A stretch of DNA of 64,000 bases from Astragalus membranaceus (lineage: Eukaryota > Streptophyta > Magnoliopsida > Fabales > Fabaceae). The stretch is taken from NCBI GenBank assembly GCA_039519185.1, contig CM076854.1, positions 17,395,192 through 17,459,191 on the forward strand. The letters are read 5' to 3'. Position numbers and translations under genes: made by a program. The first letter of the stretch is position 1; the number at the start of each line of letters is the position of its first letter. The notes under the pieces are model-generated. The model saw nothing but the letters and a program-made list of their open reading frames with translations. It ran no database searches and was not told the origin of the DNA. Positions 54,111-64,000 of the stretch are shown in pieces.

Positions 54111-56785
54111 TGTTGCGCCCGAAAAAGTCCCCAGGAGAAAAAAAATGTTTTTAGTTTATTGTGCTTGACGGAGGATATCCGCTCCTACGTATCTCCCGGT
54201 GCGATGGAGAACTCAAAGCTACGTAGTTCTGGTTTTTTGAAAAGGTTTTGTTTTTTAATCTTTTTAGAGTTTTTCGCAAAGGGGTTGAGCGTTCGCAGTG
54301 ACCAAACAACAATGGTTTAGAGTGGTCGCACTACTAACTCTTATGAAAATGAATTATCATTAACGTCCAAACGGCAACGGCGCGAGTGATGGTTAATGAT
54401 AATCGGATTTTATTTTGAGCATTGAAAATGTTTTCGAAATTGGAGGAGAGCGTTTGTGAGGACCAAACAACAACGGTTTAGAGTGGCCACACTACTAGCT
54501 CCTATAGGAATGAAATCATCACCCACAATCAAACGGCAACGGCGCGAGTGATCCTTAGTGACGATTAATTTTGATTTCGATGTTTGAAGATATTTGTTTT
54601 CGATGTAAGAAAAAAATTTATGTGGGGAAGGGAAGTATATTATTTTTTGGATGCAATAGTAAAATGGGGGTGTAAGTAAAAGGAGGGCTGTATTAGTAAA
54701 AATGGGGTGTAAACAGTGAGAAGGATTGCATTTTAAAAGAGGGGGTGCAGAAAATGAAGCCCAATTCGCATGGGAGGGCCCAGTTAGCGAAACTGGGCTT
54801 AAGTGACAAAAGGGGCCTTATGCTTGGGCCTGGGGGGTGTAAATAACGATTTACTTGTTTCTTAAAAAAAAAGTTTTACTTACCACTCCTTTTTTTACTA
54901 ATGAAAGTTTTTTGTTCTCTTTTTCTTTGAGATTCTTTTGTTATTATTTTTTTGGTTGAGATAATTTTTGGTTGGAAAAGAATAAATAATTAAATAAATA
55001 AATAAATAAAACGAAAAAAAAAACAAAAATCGGTTTGTTCGTTTTTTAAAAAACGTTTTATTTACCCCTTTTTTATTAATTGTTAGGAAAATGATTTTTG
55101 TGAAGTGTTTTTTGGTATTTGGTATAAAAGAGATCTATCAATTATTTAGAGAAACATTTTACCTTAAATCTTTTTTTGATTCTTTTGGTACCTAATCCTT
55201 TTTAATATTAGAAGAAAAAATTGCTATATTTCTTATTGCTATTATTTTGATGACAATTATTATTGTTGATAAAAAAGACATTTGCTACATTTCTTCAAAG
55301 AGATACATGACATTCAAGGATAAGCAATCAAATTGAACTATTCTTATTTTAAAACATCAAGAGCATCAAAATATAAAGCATCTATATAAAAAATCTAACA
55401 TTCAATCTCTCAAAATCTCAAAACACCAATATGCGTGAAGATGAACAAAAAAGATTTGTGAGACAACAAATTTACATTGATCAAAATAGAGATGCAAAGA
55501 TCATGAGATAGAACAAGAAATTTAAAAGTGAATACTAAACCAACCTTGAATAATGAATCTTTTGGTGAGACTTTACCAACAATAACAACAACAAAAATAA
55601 AACTATGGAAACTTTAGTGGAGGAGAAAAAAAACGAAAAATAATCTCTCTCTCACAGAAACTTTCTCCAAATCCGCTTTTACTCCTTCTTGCTCCTGGCT
55701 CTTCAAGGTTTCGAACTCTCACTCTCTTCTCTCCAAAAAAAAAGTCTCCCCCTACCTCAAAACCGAAACCCTATTTATACTAAAACTTGATCTTGTAGTT
55801 GTGAAGTGATGTTTGCTTCTTTTCTTTTCTTTGATGGAGTGTGGGAGTGTATGAGAGAAAGAGGATTGAGTGTGTGAAAGGATGAGAGTGGGTATGTGAT
55901 GTGTGAGGGAGAGAGAGATAGCCTTAGGGGGGGGGGGAAGGGTTGAGTGTGTGAGTGTGTGAGAGAGTGAGTTGAGTGATGTATGAGGGAGAGAGAGAGA
56001 GATGGCCGTAGGGGGGGGGGAAGGGTTGAGTGTGTGAGTGTGTGAGAGAGTGATGTGTGAGGGAGAGAGAGAGAAAAGGGGCGTAGGGAGTGAGAGAAAA
56101 GAGAGAGAGCCGTTGGGAGAGGGAGTGATGGGAAGGGTGGAGTGTATGGGGAAGTGGATGTGGGGAAGTGGGATTGAGAGTTCCAAGGAGGGAATCAAGG
56201 AGAGTGGGGGGCGGATTTCTAGGGAGGAGAGAGGGGATGAATGTGGATGATTTTTAAGGCTAGGGGGGAGAGTGAATGTAGACACATTTTAGGGTTAATG
56301 GGGAGAGTGAATGTGGACACATTTTAGGGTTAAGGGGGGAGGTATGCGAATTAGGGTTTAGTTGGAGTGGGTTGGATGGAGTTGGGTGTTGGGTTATGGG
56401 TTGGATATGGGTTAGGGTTAGGATATGGATTGGGTTTGGTGGAGGAGTTGGATTGGGCTTGGTGGAGGAGTTGGATTGGGCTTGGTGGAGGAGTTGGATA
56501 TGGGTTAGGTCTAGGGTTATGCGAATTGGGCATAAGGTTTGGTGGAGGAGTGGGCTTTAGATGACCCAATCCTAAATGCACCTCTATATTTTTTTTACAA
56601 ACCTCCCCTATTTCCTCCTTTGCTTATTTTGTTTCTTTACTTCTAATTATTATTATTTTTTCCAAAATTGGAACTTGTAGCAAACTAAAATAAAATAAAG
56701 CATGGCATGAAAATAAAATAAATATTTTTTATTAAAAATAGATAAAACTTCTTATTTTTGGATAGGACAAAATTAGGGTGTTACA
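54111..56785 (-). mobile_element. Ogre 5' LTR
   Basis: 2675 bp. It is nearly identical to 38813-41785 except for a 326-base deletion at its 3' (U5) end and one extra 24-bp GGATTGGGCTTGGTGGAGGAGTT-type unit (three near 56432-56500, two in the other LTR). Confidence 0.95.
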
Positions 56786-56790
56786 ACAGT

Positions 56791-57691
56791 CACGTGAATG
56801 AATAATTTATAATCATAAATACTAAACCTCGAATAATAGTTGCAACTAAGTTTTCCAATGCAACTAACTTTATAGGTGCAACTAACTTTCCTTGTGAAAC
56901 AAAACACATATCTACCATTTTCTAACCTATCATTGCAATCTCAGCACTCACTCTATTTATTTAGGTCACAACACACAACAATTTTAACACTAGAAAAAAC
57001 ACTCACTTCATTCTTTGCTCTATATTTCTTCTTTTCAAAAAAAATTCAAACGCATCTTTCATTTGATTCTTCTCCCATTTCCATTCCTTCCACCTTGCCC
57101 TCCATCAACAAACAAGGTATGCTCCTACCTATCATTCTACACCTCTCTTCAAATCATTCTTGTCATACCCATTTTTTTTAGCTTTCTTTGTTATACTTCT
57201 TTTCTAATAACAGTGATAAATATTGCTGGTAGCTGATTTCCTTTTCTAACAGTGACCAAAATCATCCTCCACAGGTATCATATTGTGTCCCATTTTTTCT
57301 TTTGTTAACTTAAGCACCCTCTCTATATTTCAGTTTTTTTTTTGCTAACATTTTTCAGGAAAATAGAGTTTTTTATTTTGCAATTTCTTAACATTTTTTT
57401 GAATTTTTTCTTTTTTTAATAGTTTATTAAAGAGTAATTTGCATTTTTCCTATTCTTTTTTAAACTTAACTATCTCCACAGTTTTTTTTTTGCAATATTT
57501 ATTTTCACTAAGAAAGTATTTTTGAGAAAAAGAAAACACTATGCCAGATCCATCTGTTAACTCTGCTACAAGTTATTTTGAATTTAACTTATGAGTCATA
57601 AGTTATGACATTTCTGTTGGTTCTAATAAGACCTCATTATATTTGATTTATGAACATTTTTTTATCTGTTATTATATTGGTTTGAATGTAT
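56791..57691 (+). other. Non-coding, promoter/leader-like stretch between Ogre and Tat elements
   Basis: No ORF is supported. A G-box core CACGTG (56791-56796) abuts the Ogre target duplication. 56990-57115 is C/T-rich, reads like a plant 5' leader and ends CAACAAACAAG followed by GTATGC, a splice-donor-like junction. The remainder is T-rich. If this was a gene start, its body is not in the window. Confidence 0.4.
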
Positions 57692-58027
57692 TCTGTACGT
57701 TGCGGTACTGGGTGGACTGTAGTTGGTAGGTCACCCGCTGCCTGGTCGGAGGTTAGTTCGAGCCCCAGAGGGGTACTTGCGAAGCCACTCCTACGCTCAA
57801 GTCAGTATTGAGAATAGATGAGTGATTTAGCTAGGAATGAGAATCTGCCTCTTTATGGCAATGTGTGCCAGTATTTATAGGGAATGTCGTTGGATCGGTT
57901 GAGTGAATCTGAGCCATCCAAGTATGAGAGTCATGAATGGGCTTGTGTATTGTGGATATGGATCAAAGTGATTGGGCCAATTCATGTCTAAGTGTTGAAT
58001 GGGCCTCTTGGTCCAGTCTAGAACAGT
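57692..58027 (-). mobile_element. 3' LTR of the truncated Tat element
   Basis: The minus strand starts TGTTCTAGACTGGACC (58027) directly after a G-rich PPT and ends ...GCAACGTACA (57692), about 336 bp. It contains CTATAAATAC (around 57880-57871) as a TATA box. The left edge is inferred from the CA end and is uncertain by a few bases. Confidence 0.7.
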
Positions 58028-58042
58028 TGCCCCCCAAGCCAA
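58028..58042 (-). other. Polypurine tract of the truncated Tat element
   Basis: GGCTTGGGGGGCAAC on the minus strand immediately precedes TGTTCTAGAC. TTGGGGGGCAAC is a common PPT form in Tat/Retand-like elements. Confidence 0.8.
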
Positions 58043-58214
58043 GATTATTTCGAAGGATGGTCTTGGCTTGAAGAATTGTTATCGATCTACCCGAAGTGTT
58101 ACTTCATCTGTCTTGTCGGGTCGTATAAGATCTCTTCACCGTGACTGTGACCCAAACCTCCCATGGTATAATCCTTGTGCCAGGCACCAAGCTAAGGTGT
58201 CGTATCCTCATGTT

Positions 58215-59440
58215 GGCGCCCTCCTGGGCGCCTTGTGCCAAGGTGCCGTGTCCTGATGTTGGCGCCCTCCTAGGCGCATTGTGCCAAGGTGTTGTGTCCT
58301 GATGCTGGCGCCCTCCTAGGCCCCTTGTGCCATGGGTCCTGATGTTGGCGCCCTCCTGGGCGCCTTGTGCCAAGGTGTTGCGTCCTGATGTTGGCGCCCT
58401 CCTAGGTGCCTTGTGCCAAGGTGTTGTTTCCTGATGTTGGCGCCCTCCTAGGCCCCTTGTGCCATGCGTCCTGATGGTGGCGCCCTCCTGGGAGCCGGTT
58501 TGTGGCTATGTGTTTGGCGCCCGGCTAGGCGCCCTCCTGGGTGCCGGTTTGTGGCTTTGTGTTGGTGCCCACCTAGGCGCCCTCCTGCGTGCTGGTTTGT
58601 GTCTTTGTGTTGGCGCCCACCTAGGCGCCCTCTGAGTGCCTGTTTGGGCTTTGTGTTGGCGCCCATCTAGGCGCCCTCCTGGGTGCCGGTTTGCGTTTCG
58701 ATTTGGCGCCCACCTAGGCGTCCTCCTGGGTGCCGGCTTGCGCTTTGGTGTTTGGCGCCCACCTAGGCACCCTCCTAGGTGCCGGTTTACGTTTTGGTTT
58801 GGCACCCACCTAGGCTCCCTCCTGGGTGCCGGTTTGCGTTTTGATTTGGCGCCCACCTAGGCGCCCTCTTGGGTGCCGGTTTGCGCTTTGGTGTTTGGCT
58901 CCCTCCTGGGTGCCGGTTTACGTTTTGATTTGGCGCCCACCTAGGCGCCCTTCTGGGTGCCGGTCTGCGCTTTGGTGTTTGGCGCCTACCTAGGCGCCCT
59001 CCTTGGTGCCGGTTTACGTTTTGGTTTGGCGCCCACCTAGGCGCCCTCCTGGGTTTCAGTTTGTGTTTTGGTTTGGCGCCCACCTAGGCGCCCTCCTGGG
59101 TGCCGATTTGCGTTTTGTGTTCGGCGCCCTGGTGCTAGGTGCTAGGCATCTTCCATGGTGCCGAGTCCTGCTTTTATTTGGCGCCTTGGTGCTGGTTGCC
59201 TGAATGCCAAGGGCTAGGCACCTTCCATGGCGCCGGGTCCTGCTTGTTGTTGGCGCCTTGGTGTCGGGCGCCTGGCTACCGTGTCTCATGACATTGGCGT
59301 CCTTGCTGGGTGAGTGCCTTGTGCCTGGCTGCCCTGTCTCATGACATCGGCGCCCCTGCTGGCGCGCTTTGGGTGCCTTGACCTTGGATCCCTGCTGGGT
59401 GGGCGTCGTGACCTTGGTTGCTTTGTGCCACCATCCTTTC
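58215..59440. repeat. GGCGCC-rich tandem array (~50-60 bp units)
   Basis: About twenty diverged units of the type TGGCGCCCACCTAGGCGCCC + TCCTGGGTGCCGGTTTGCG + TTTTG succeed one another. The first part (58215-58480) uses a related unit with CCTTGTGCCAAGGTG. Long open frames on both strands (rich in R, G and P) come only from this composition. It lies in the 3' UTR of the truncated Tat element. Confidence 0.9.
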
Positions 59441-59518
59441 AAATTTTAAGTAGACAGTTGCTAAGTTTGCCTTGCTTTAGGCAGATGAGTTTGTCGACGC
59501 CCGTCGGGACAATTTGTA

Positions 59519-59842
59519 ATGAAGTATACCCTTAGCATAGTTTACCAAGACTCGGCCTGGATAGAGCTCACCCAAGGGGTTGTGACCACCAACTCCAGCT
59601 TGAAGTATACCATTGGCATAGTTTACCAGGACTCGGCCCGGATAGAACTCGCCCAAGGGGTTGTGACCACTAAGGTCGGCTTGAAGTATACTCTTGGCAC
59701 AGTTTACCATGACTCGGCCGAGATAGAACTCGCCCAAGGGGTTGTGACCACCAAGGCCAGCTTGAAGTATACCCTTGGCACAGTTTACCAGGACTCAGCC
59801 CAGATAGAACTCGCCCAAGGGGTTGTGACCACCAAGGTCACT
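59519..59842. repeat. Four exact-length 81-bp tandem units
   Basis: Each unit starts about AAGTATACCCTTGGCA and includes CAAGGGGTTGTGACCACC. The four copies differ by a few bases. Because 81 is a multiple of three, both strands stay open across the array: + gives a 27-residue repeat with YQDSA.IELAQGVVTTK. I do not call a gene. Confidence 0.9.
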
Positions 59843-60181
59843 CATTTTTTTTGGCACGCCATGGCACTCTTAACTCTTTGGAGGGATGGTCTTGGCTTTG
59901 AGCTAATGTTGAGGTTGCCCCTGTGATTCGGGCAGTCCCTCCTTGCAGGGTATGTTGGGTCTCAAACTTGCCTCGCTCCTCCCCTAACTAAGGAGTTTGA
60001 CCCTTTATCTTTCTTGATGTTAAGAAATTTTCTTTGGAACAAGTGTTAATGCTAGTGAGCTAGAGCAAAAACTGTAATTTCAAGCTGAACTTTTGTTAAT
60101 CATTCATATTGAGCTTTTACATTCTGTCTTCGTGCTTAAACAACAAAATTCTTAACTAGACCTAGCCCTAGGTTCAGGTCC

Positions 60182-60473
60182 TGATGCCCTGCTCCCTATC
60201 CAGAGTCACGGGTCTCATCCTCTTCTTCATTCACGTACTCGGCGAGCTTCCCTTCGCGGATCAGCTCTTCAATGTCATCTTTGAGGGTGTTGCATTTGCT
60301 GGTACTGTCCCCATAACCTTTGTGATAACGACAGTACTTTTTAGAGGTTCAGCCTTTCCTTTGCACGAGAGGTTTGGGTTGTTTGATTTCCCAAAACTTC
60401 GTGTCCACGCATTCTTCAAGGATCTCAGCTTGGGATGTGTTCAGCAGGGTGTACTTGTTGACTCTCAATCATA
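60182..60473 (-). pseudogene. Tat-type gag C-terminal fragment
   Basis: On the minus strand, from about 60470 down, the frame reads VNKYTLLNTSQAEILEECV, FWEIKQPKP, a TGA near 60350, then KYCRYHKGYGDSTSKCNTL, KDDIEELIREGKLAEYV and a stop at about 60194. This C-x2-H...C zinc-like motif followed by a KDDIEELI.GKL helix is characteristic of Tat-lineage gag. It is truncated at both ends and carries the internal stop, so it is a dead remnant. Confidence 0.85.
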
Positions 60474-61737
60474 TGATGTAAGTTAGGCATTTTTAGGACC
60501 AATTGTGCAAGTTTTTCATTGTATCACAGTCATTATCTGGGATTTAGTCTAGTTTTAGATAATTGTAGTAGGAAGTTCATTTGTAAGTAATTCCTTCACT
60601 TTTGGAGCTAAATTGGACATTGAAGACCTCCAATTGGTTGTGGCATCATTCGGCGAACCAGACACTTGCCCGGAAATGCAGCAAAATGGATGGATTTGAT
60701 TTCTGTTCAATATCGCGTCGCGACAAGGAGGGTTCGCGACGCGACCTGGAGGAATTTTGCAAGCCAGGACTTTCTGTTTTTTTTCGCGTCGCGACCAGGA
60801 GGGTTCGCGACGCGACCTGGAGCAGTTTTGCGGTGCCAGATGCTTCTGTCTTTTGTCGCGACGCGACGGACACAGGCCGCGTCGCGATGGTGCGTGAAAA
60901 TTAGGGTTTTTAAAGCAGTTTCAGCAATTTTTGAAGGGACTTCGTTTTTTGGGATTGGAGCCACACTTTGGAGCAGCTGGAGGGTGCGATTTTGGGGCCT
61001 TCTCACCACTTGGGAACAAGGGATTGAAGGTTCTAATGTCTTCCTTTATGTTTGTTTTGTATCTTATGTTGGTTTCCACTCTTAGGATGGATTGTAACTA
61101 ATTTGCTTAGATTAGGGAGAGATGAATCTCCCAACCCTATCATGTGAACCATTGCTCTAGTCAATTCAGTTGTTATTCGATTTGCTTTGTCTAAATACCT
61201 ATGTTCTTAATGCTTTTCAATTACATATGATAATTGTGATGATCTAGGCTAGTGATTGCATAGGAATATGAATTAGTAGCTGGAAATTGGGTAATTAGAT
61301 CATCTGCTAGTAATCAGCATAGGGATATGTGATGGCTTAGGTGAATTCGTGTAAAAATTCTCAATCGTAATGCGTTACCCTTTGGCATGTCTCACCTAAG
61401 GAATTAGGGTCACTCTTAGGGTAATAGGGGTCTTGAGGCAAGGAATTTCCCTTGACCGTAATTAGTGAATTGAATCTAGAAATTGAATAATTAACTTGAA
61501 TTGGCTAAGGTTCATGTGATAGGCGAGGTGAGAGGATTCGATCCCTAGTCGTTTTTCTCGCATTATTAATTCACGTTTGTGTACTGTTACTCATTACTCA
61601 AATCACCAAATCTTTACAATCTAAGAATTTACAATTTTGCTATTGTTGTCAACGCGCAATCCCTGTGGAATCGACCGGTTACTTACCGTATTTTATTACT
61701 TGCAACGACATTTGGTACACTTGCCAAAGTCCTAACA
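60474..61737 (+). mobile_element. 5' LTR of the Athila-like element (left edge approximate)
   Basis: The right end (CCTAACA, 61737) is set by the PBS. The left edge is set where the Tat gag homology stops. It contains two ~74-bp units at 60713-60835 with CGCGTCGCGAC and its inverse GTTCGCGACGCGACC. U5 has the CAATCCCTGTGGAATCGACC motif common in Athila LTRs. Confidence 0.7.
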
Positions 61738-61743
61738 AGTTTT

Positions 61744-61761
61744 TGGCGCCGTTGCCGGGGA
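61744..61761 (+). other. Primer binding site of the Athila-like element
   Basis: TGGCGCCGTTGCCGGGGA, the standard PBS sequence seen in plant Athila and related elements, lies six bases after the LTR end. Confidence 0.9.
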
Positions 61762-61903
61762 TTGTTGACTTTGTTGTCGACAAGGCAAACGAGTTGATTC
61801 TAGATTTTTAGTTTTTGATGTTTTTTTTTTAGTTACTTAATTTTGCTACTTGTTGGTTTCTTGAATTTGTTGACGTTTGCTTCAGTGTTTCAGAGATTCG
61901 TGC

Positions 61904-62868
61904 ATGCGGAGCAAGGGTCCACAAGAACTCTTGTTTGACCCGGAAATTGAAAAACTAGCAAAGGCAAATCGTCGAAAGGCTAAGCTTACCAAGCAGCAAG
62001 CAAGGGAATTGTCACAGGTACAATCAACCTCTACCTCGATACCGGAAGATTTTTCGAGTGAAGAGGAAGAGATGGCTGATCCTCCACCTCCACCACGACG
62101 TACTCTAGGTGACTTCGGGCGAAGAAATCAAGGTGCCCAAGCATTAGCATTCCAGCCAGTGGGCGTGGCCCAGTTTGATATCAAATCCTCTGTGCTCACA
62201 GCCTTGAAATCAGAGCAATTTTCTGGGTCGGACGCCGAAGACCCTAATCAGCACTTGTTCCAATTCTACGAGATATGTGGGACTACACACCCTGAGGGAG
62301 TAACCGATAGTGCAAAGAAGGTCCGCTGTTCCCTTTCACTCTCACAGGGAGGGCCAAGGATTGGTTGAACACTCTCCCAGGGACAATCAACACTTGGAAT
62401 GACCTTGAGAACAAGTTCTTGGAGAGGTTCTTCCCAATCTCTAAGTTCATAAGGAAAAGAGCTGATATCTCCAATTTTACTCAGGGAGAGTCCGAATCGT
62501 TGTATGATTCTTGGGAACGATTCAAGCTACTACTCAAGAAGTGTCCCGGCCATGGCATAGAAGATTTCCTACAGTTACAAACCTTTTGCCATGGGCTGAG
62601 ACCACAAACAAGAATGATGTTGGATGCCTCAGCTGGAGGATCCTTAGGTACCAAGACTTGGGAAGAAGCCAAACAGTTGGTTGAAGACATGGCTTCCAAT
62701 GAGTACAGGATCCAAAATGATAGGGGGGCTGTAGGAAAGAAAGGCGTGCTGGAGCTTGATTCAAACAGCGCGGTGTTAGCCCAGCAGAAACTAATGACTA
62801 TGCAAATCGAGGCTCTCACTAAGCAATTAGCAGCAGCACCCCCAGGATCCACTTCTTTCAGGGGATGA
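61904..62868 (+). pseudogene. Athila-like gag, frame-shifted and truncated
   Basis: It starts at ATG 61904 (MRSKGPQELLFDPEIEKLAK) with an acidic hinge, then MADPPPPPRRTLGDFG and FDIKSSVLTALKSEQFSG, the usual Athila gag beginning. At about 62326 the frame changes: homology continues in another phase (LFPFTLTGRAKDWLNTLP, WNDLENKFLERFFP, SLYDSWERFKLLLKKCPGHG). The stop at 62866-62868 comes before any zinc knuckle, protease or pol. It is a non-functional capsid gene. Confidence 0.88.
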
Positions 62869-64000
62869 GTATTTGGAGGAGCACATTTCATTTCCTTGAG
62901 CAGGAGGCTCAGTTTATTTTACTGTTTTATTCAGACATTTTTATTCGCACTTTTGGTTGTATTTGGCCCTATTTTGACATCCTTTCGCACTTTGGTCTGT
63001 ACTTATTATTATAACTTACTCTGTGATATTGGGACACCACTGCCCTATATTTTGTTTTTGTTTTGTTAAAGCAGCTTCAATAGTGATGATGTGTGGCATT
63101 TGGGGTCGCATGTTTGCATCTTTCCTTTTGACACTCGCACTTCAAGTTTTATCATCAAGTAATAGCAGGGGTCGTGACAAACGTTGCGGAAGTTCTTTAT
63201 CATCTGTGAGCAGCATCTCTCAAGTTCCATTTCTATGATCCCAACTGTGAGGTTTGAGCCTAAACACGTTCTTATATATATTGTGTGTATTCCTTGCCTG
63301 CATTAGTCTGCAGAACTTGACATTGTGCTTAATTGTTTTTTGCATTTGATTTTCATACACACTGAGGCATTTCTTTTGGCACCCCTGAGCCTTTCGAACC
63401 ACACCTAATTAATGTTTATCCTCTACTAGCCCCTCTGAGCCTATTGTTAAAAATTGTATGCTGTTTCTCTGAAAATCATAGCCTAGTTAATTCTTAACTT
63501 GGAGTTAGGTAACAAAAGCTGTGAGAGTGGGGAAATTTTTAAGTTTGGGGTTGCTCGTGGAATAGCAACAACATAAGTTTGGGATGGTAGACAAGAGAAG
63601 GAACAAGAAAAGAAAGAAAAAAAGAATATATGTGTATATATATATATATACATAAAAAAAAGAGAAAAATAAATAAATAAAATCCTTCTCTTGTCGTGTT
63701 AAATGCTTTGGGAAAATGGGTGAGTATTGCGTGAAATTGACAAAAAGAGAGGTAGGCCTAACTCCAAGTGCAACCTACTTATCCAAATGTATCCACCTTT
63801 ACCTAAGCCCCGCTATAACGTTTAAAGTCCTCAAAATGTGTGTATGCATTTCATTTGTCTAAGATGATATAGAACTCTGTCAAGCCTATGAAACGATGAT
63901 GCAGGTACTGTGAATTGGGTGAATACCCGAAACACCTCAAGAGTGAAACACTGGTGAGATGTGCGTACAGAGAAAACTTGAGAATGCTGCCTGCTTATGA
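62869..64000 (+). other. Non-coding 3' part of the Athila-like element
   Basis: No domain was recognised. TTTAAGTTTGGGGTTGCTCG (63539) and ATAAGTTTGGGATGG (63572) resemble the G-rich motifs upstream of Athila 3' LTRs. A TA microsatellite lies at about 63629-63652, and A-rich simple sequence occupies 63600-63682. Confidence 0.6.

Larger units (their letters stand above)
38813..56785 (-). mobile_element. Full-length Ogre/Tat-type Ty3/gypsy retrotransposon (~18.0 kb)
   Basis: The LTRs 54111-56785 (5') and 38813-41785 (3') are nearly identical and start/end TG...CA. The target duplication ACAGT flanks the element (38808-38812 and 56786-56790). Order on the minus strand: 5' LTR, PBS, ORF1, gag, protease with G-patch, intron, RT, RNase H, second RNase H, integrase, long 3' UTR, PPT, 3' LTR. 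The extra ORF1, the intron before RT, the second RNase H and the large LTRs are the Ogre hallmarks. The insertion is recent by LTR similarity. Confidence 0.95.
57692..60473 (-). mobile_element. Truncated Tat-type Ty3/gypsy element (3' LTR, tandem arrays, gag remnant)
   Basis: On the minus strand the order is gag remnant (60473-60182), non-coding sequence, 81-bp array, GGCGCC array, PPT and 3' LTR. No RT, RNase H or integrase is present, so it is a non-autonomous or internally deleted copy. Its 5' end is cut off by the Athila-like element. Confidence 0.8.
60474..64000 (+). mobile_element. Athila-like Ty3/gypsy element, 5' part, pol-less (right end outside window)
   Basis: It has an LTR of about 1.26 kb, a PBS, a gag typical of Athila, then ~1.1 kb with no pol. 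That last stretch includes the AAGTTTGGGG-type sequences usually found upstream of the 3' LTR in Athila elements. The 3' LTR is not in the window. It looks non-autonomous. Confidence 0.75.

Noticed and set aside
57700..57775. tRNA-like A and B boxes (TAGTTGGTAGG ... GTTCGAGCCCC), possible SINE or tRNA
   Set aside because: It lies inside the U5 part of a Tat-type LTR, lacks a folding cloverleaf, and such sequences are usual in these LTR ends.
58104..59442. Arginine/glycine/proline-rich repeat proteins on either strand
   Set aside because: The frames follow the tandem GGCGCC array and have no domain or start context. The array is the 3' UTR of a retrotransposon.
59519..59926. A 135-codon frame with a 27-residue repeat
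   Set aside because: The 81-bp tandem unit is a multiple of three, so both strands stay open automatically.
60184..60486. A 100-codon plus-strand frame
   Set aside because: It is the complement of a recognisable Tat gag fragment on the minus strand.
1..64000. CRISPR arrays, bacterial operons, organellar insertions, rRNA genes
   Set aside because: The repeats present are LTRs, minisatellites and 3' UTR arrays. No direct-repeat/spacer pattern, ribosomal RNA or plastid/mitochondrial gene was recognised.

Overview
This is a stretch of plant nuclear DNA that is almost entirely transposable elements. The one gene-like exception is an intronless histone deacetylase of the HDA19/RPD3 class (29730-31010, +). 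A dicot, probably a papilionoid legume, is an inference. It rests on a very large Ogre/Tat-type Ty3/gypsy element with an extra ORF1, a Tekay/Del-type chromovirus, an En/Spm (CACTA) element with TNP2- and TNPA-type genes, an Athila-like element and a plant L1-type LINE. No bacterial or organellar genes were seen.

Layout, left half. 1-2459 is an LTR, cut by the window edge, carrying a GGCGCC-rich island. 2460-4480 is non-coding and repeat-like. 4501-27780 is a nested stack. The outermost layer is an old element whose inverted arms survive at about 4501-4655 and 27595-27780. Inside it is a decayed chromovirus (4817-27539, +) with ~2.2 kb LTRs. Its 5' LTR is split by an 11.2 kb CACTA transposon (5115-16305, 3-bp TSD AGA) carrying tnp2-like and tnpA-like genes on the minus strand. 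Its reverse transcriptase is split, just after the catalytic FIDD motif, by a 2.6 kb solo LTR (20416-23012, 5-bp TSD TACTC). That solo LTR is an inverted copy of the family at 1-2459.

Centre. 27790-29729 is AT-rich. It contains a promoter-like cluster (GGGCCC, TTAGGGTTT, TATA) at 27946-27993, exon-like splice signals, and a 3' splice-acceptor-like site just before the HDA19-like ORF. A degenerate 35-bp copy of the HDA coding sequence lies in frame directly upstream of the start codon. 32377-38687 is a nearly full-length LINE with an ORF1/ORF2 ATGA overlap and three nonsense codons in ORF2.

Right half. 38813-56785 is a complete ~18 kb Ogre-like element on the minus strand with TSD ACAGT, PBS, PPT, ORF1, gag, pro with a G-patch, a credible 192-nt intron, and RT/RNase H/second RNase H/integrase. 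Three lesions (an ORF1 stop, a gag-pro frame change and a +1 in an A-run) break the frames. 57692-60473 is the 3' half of a small Tat-type element (minus) with two tandem arrays, one of GGCGCC-rich units and one of exact 81-bp units. 60474 to the window end is an Athila-like element (+) with PBS and a frame-shifted gag but no pol.

Nothing here is an obviously new enzyme system. The most noteworthy items are the intronless deacetylase with its duplicated start region and possible captured promoter, the multi-level nesting with intact target-site evidence, the Ogre intron, and GGCGCC arrays that occur in two unrelated LTR families.
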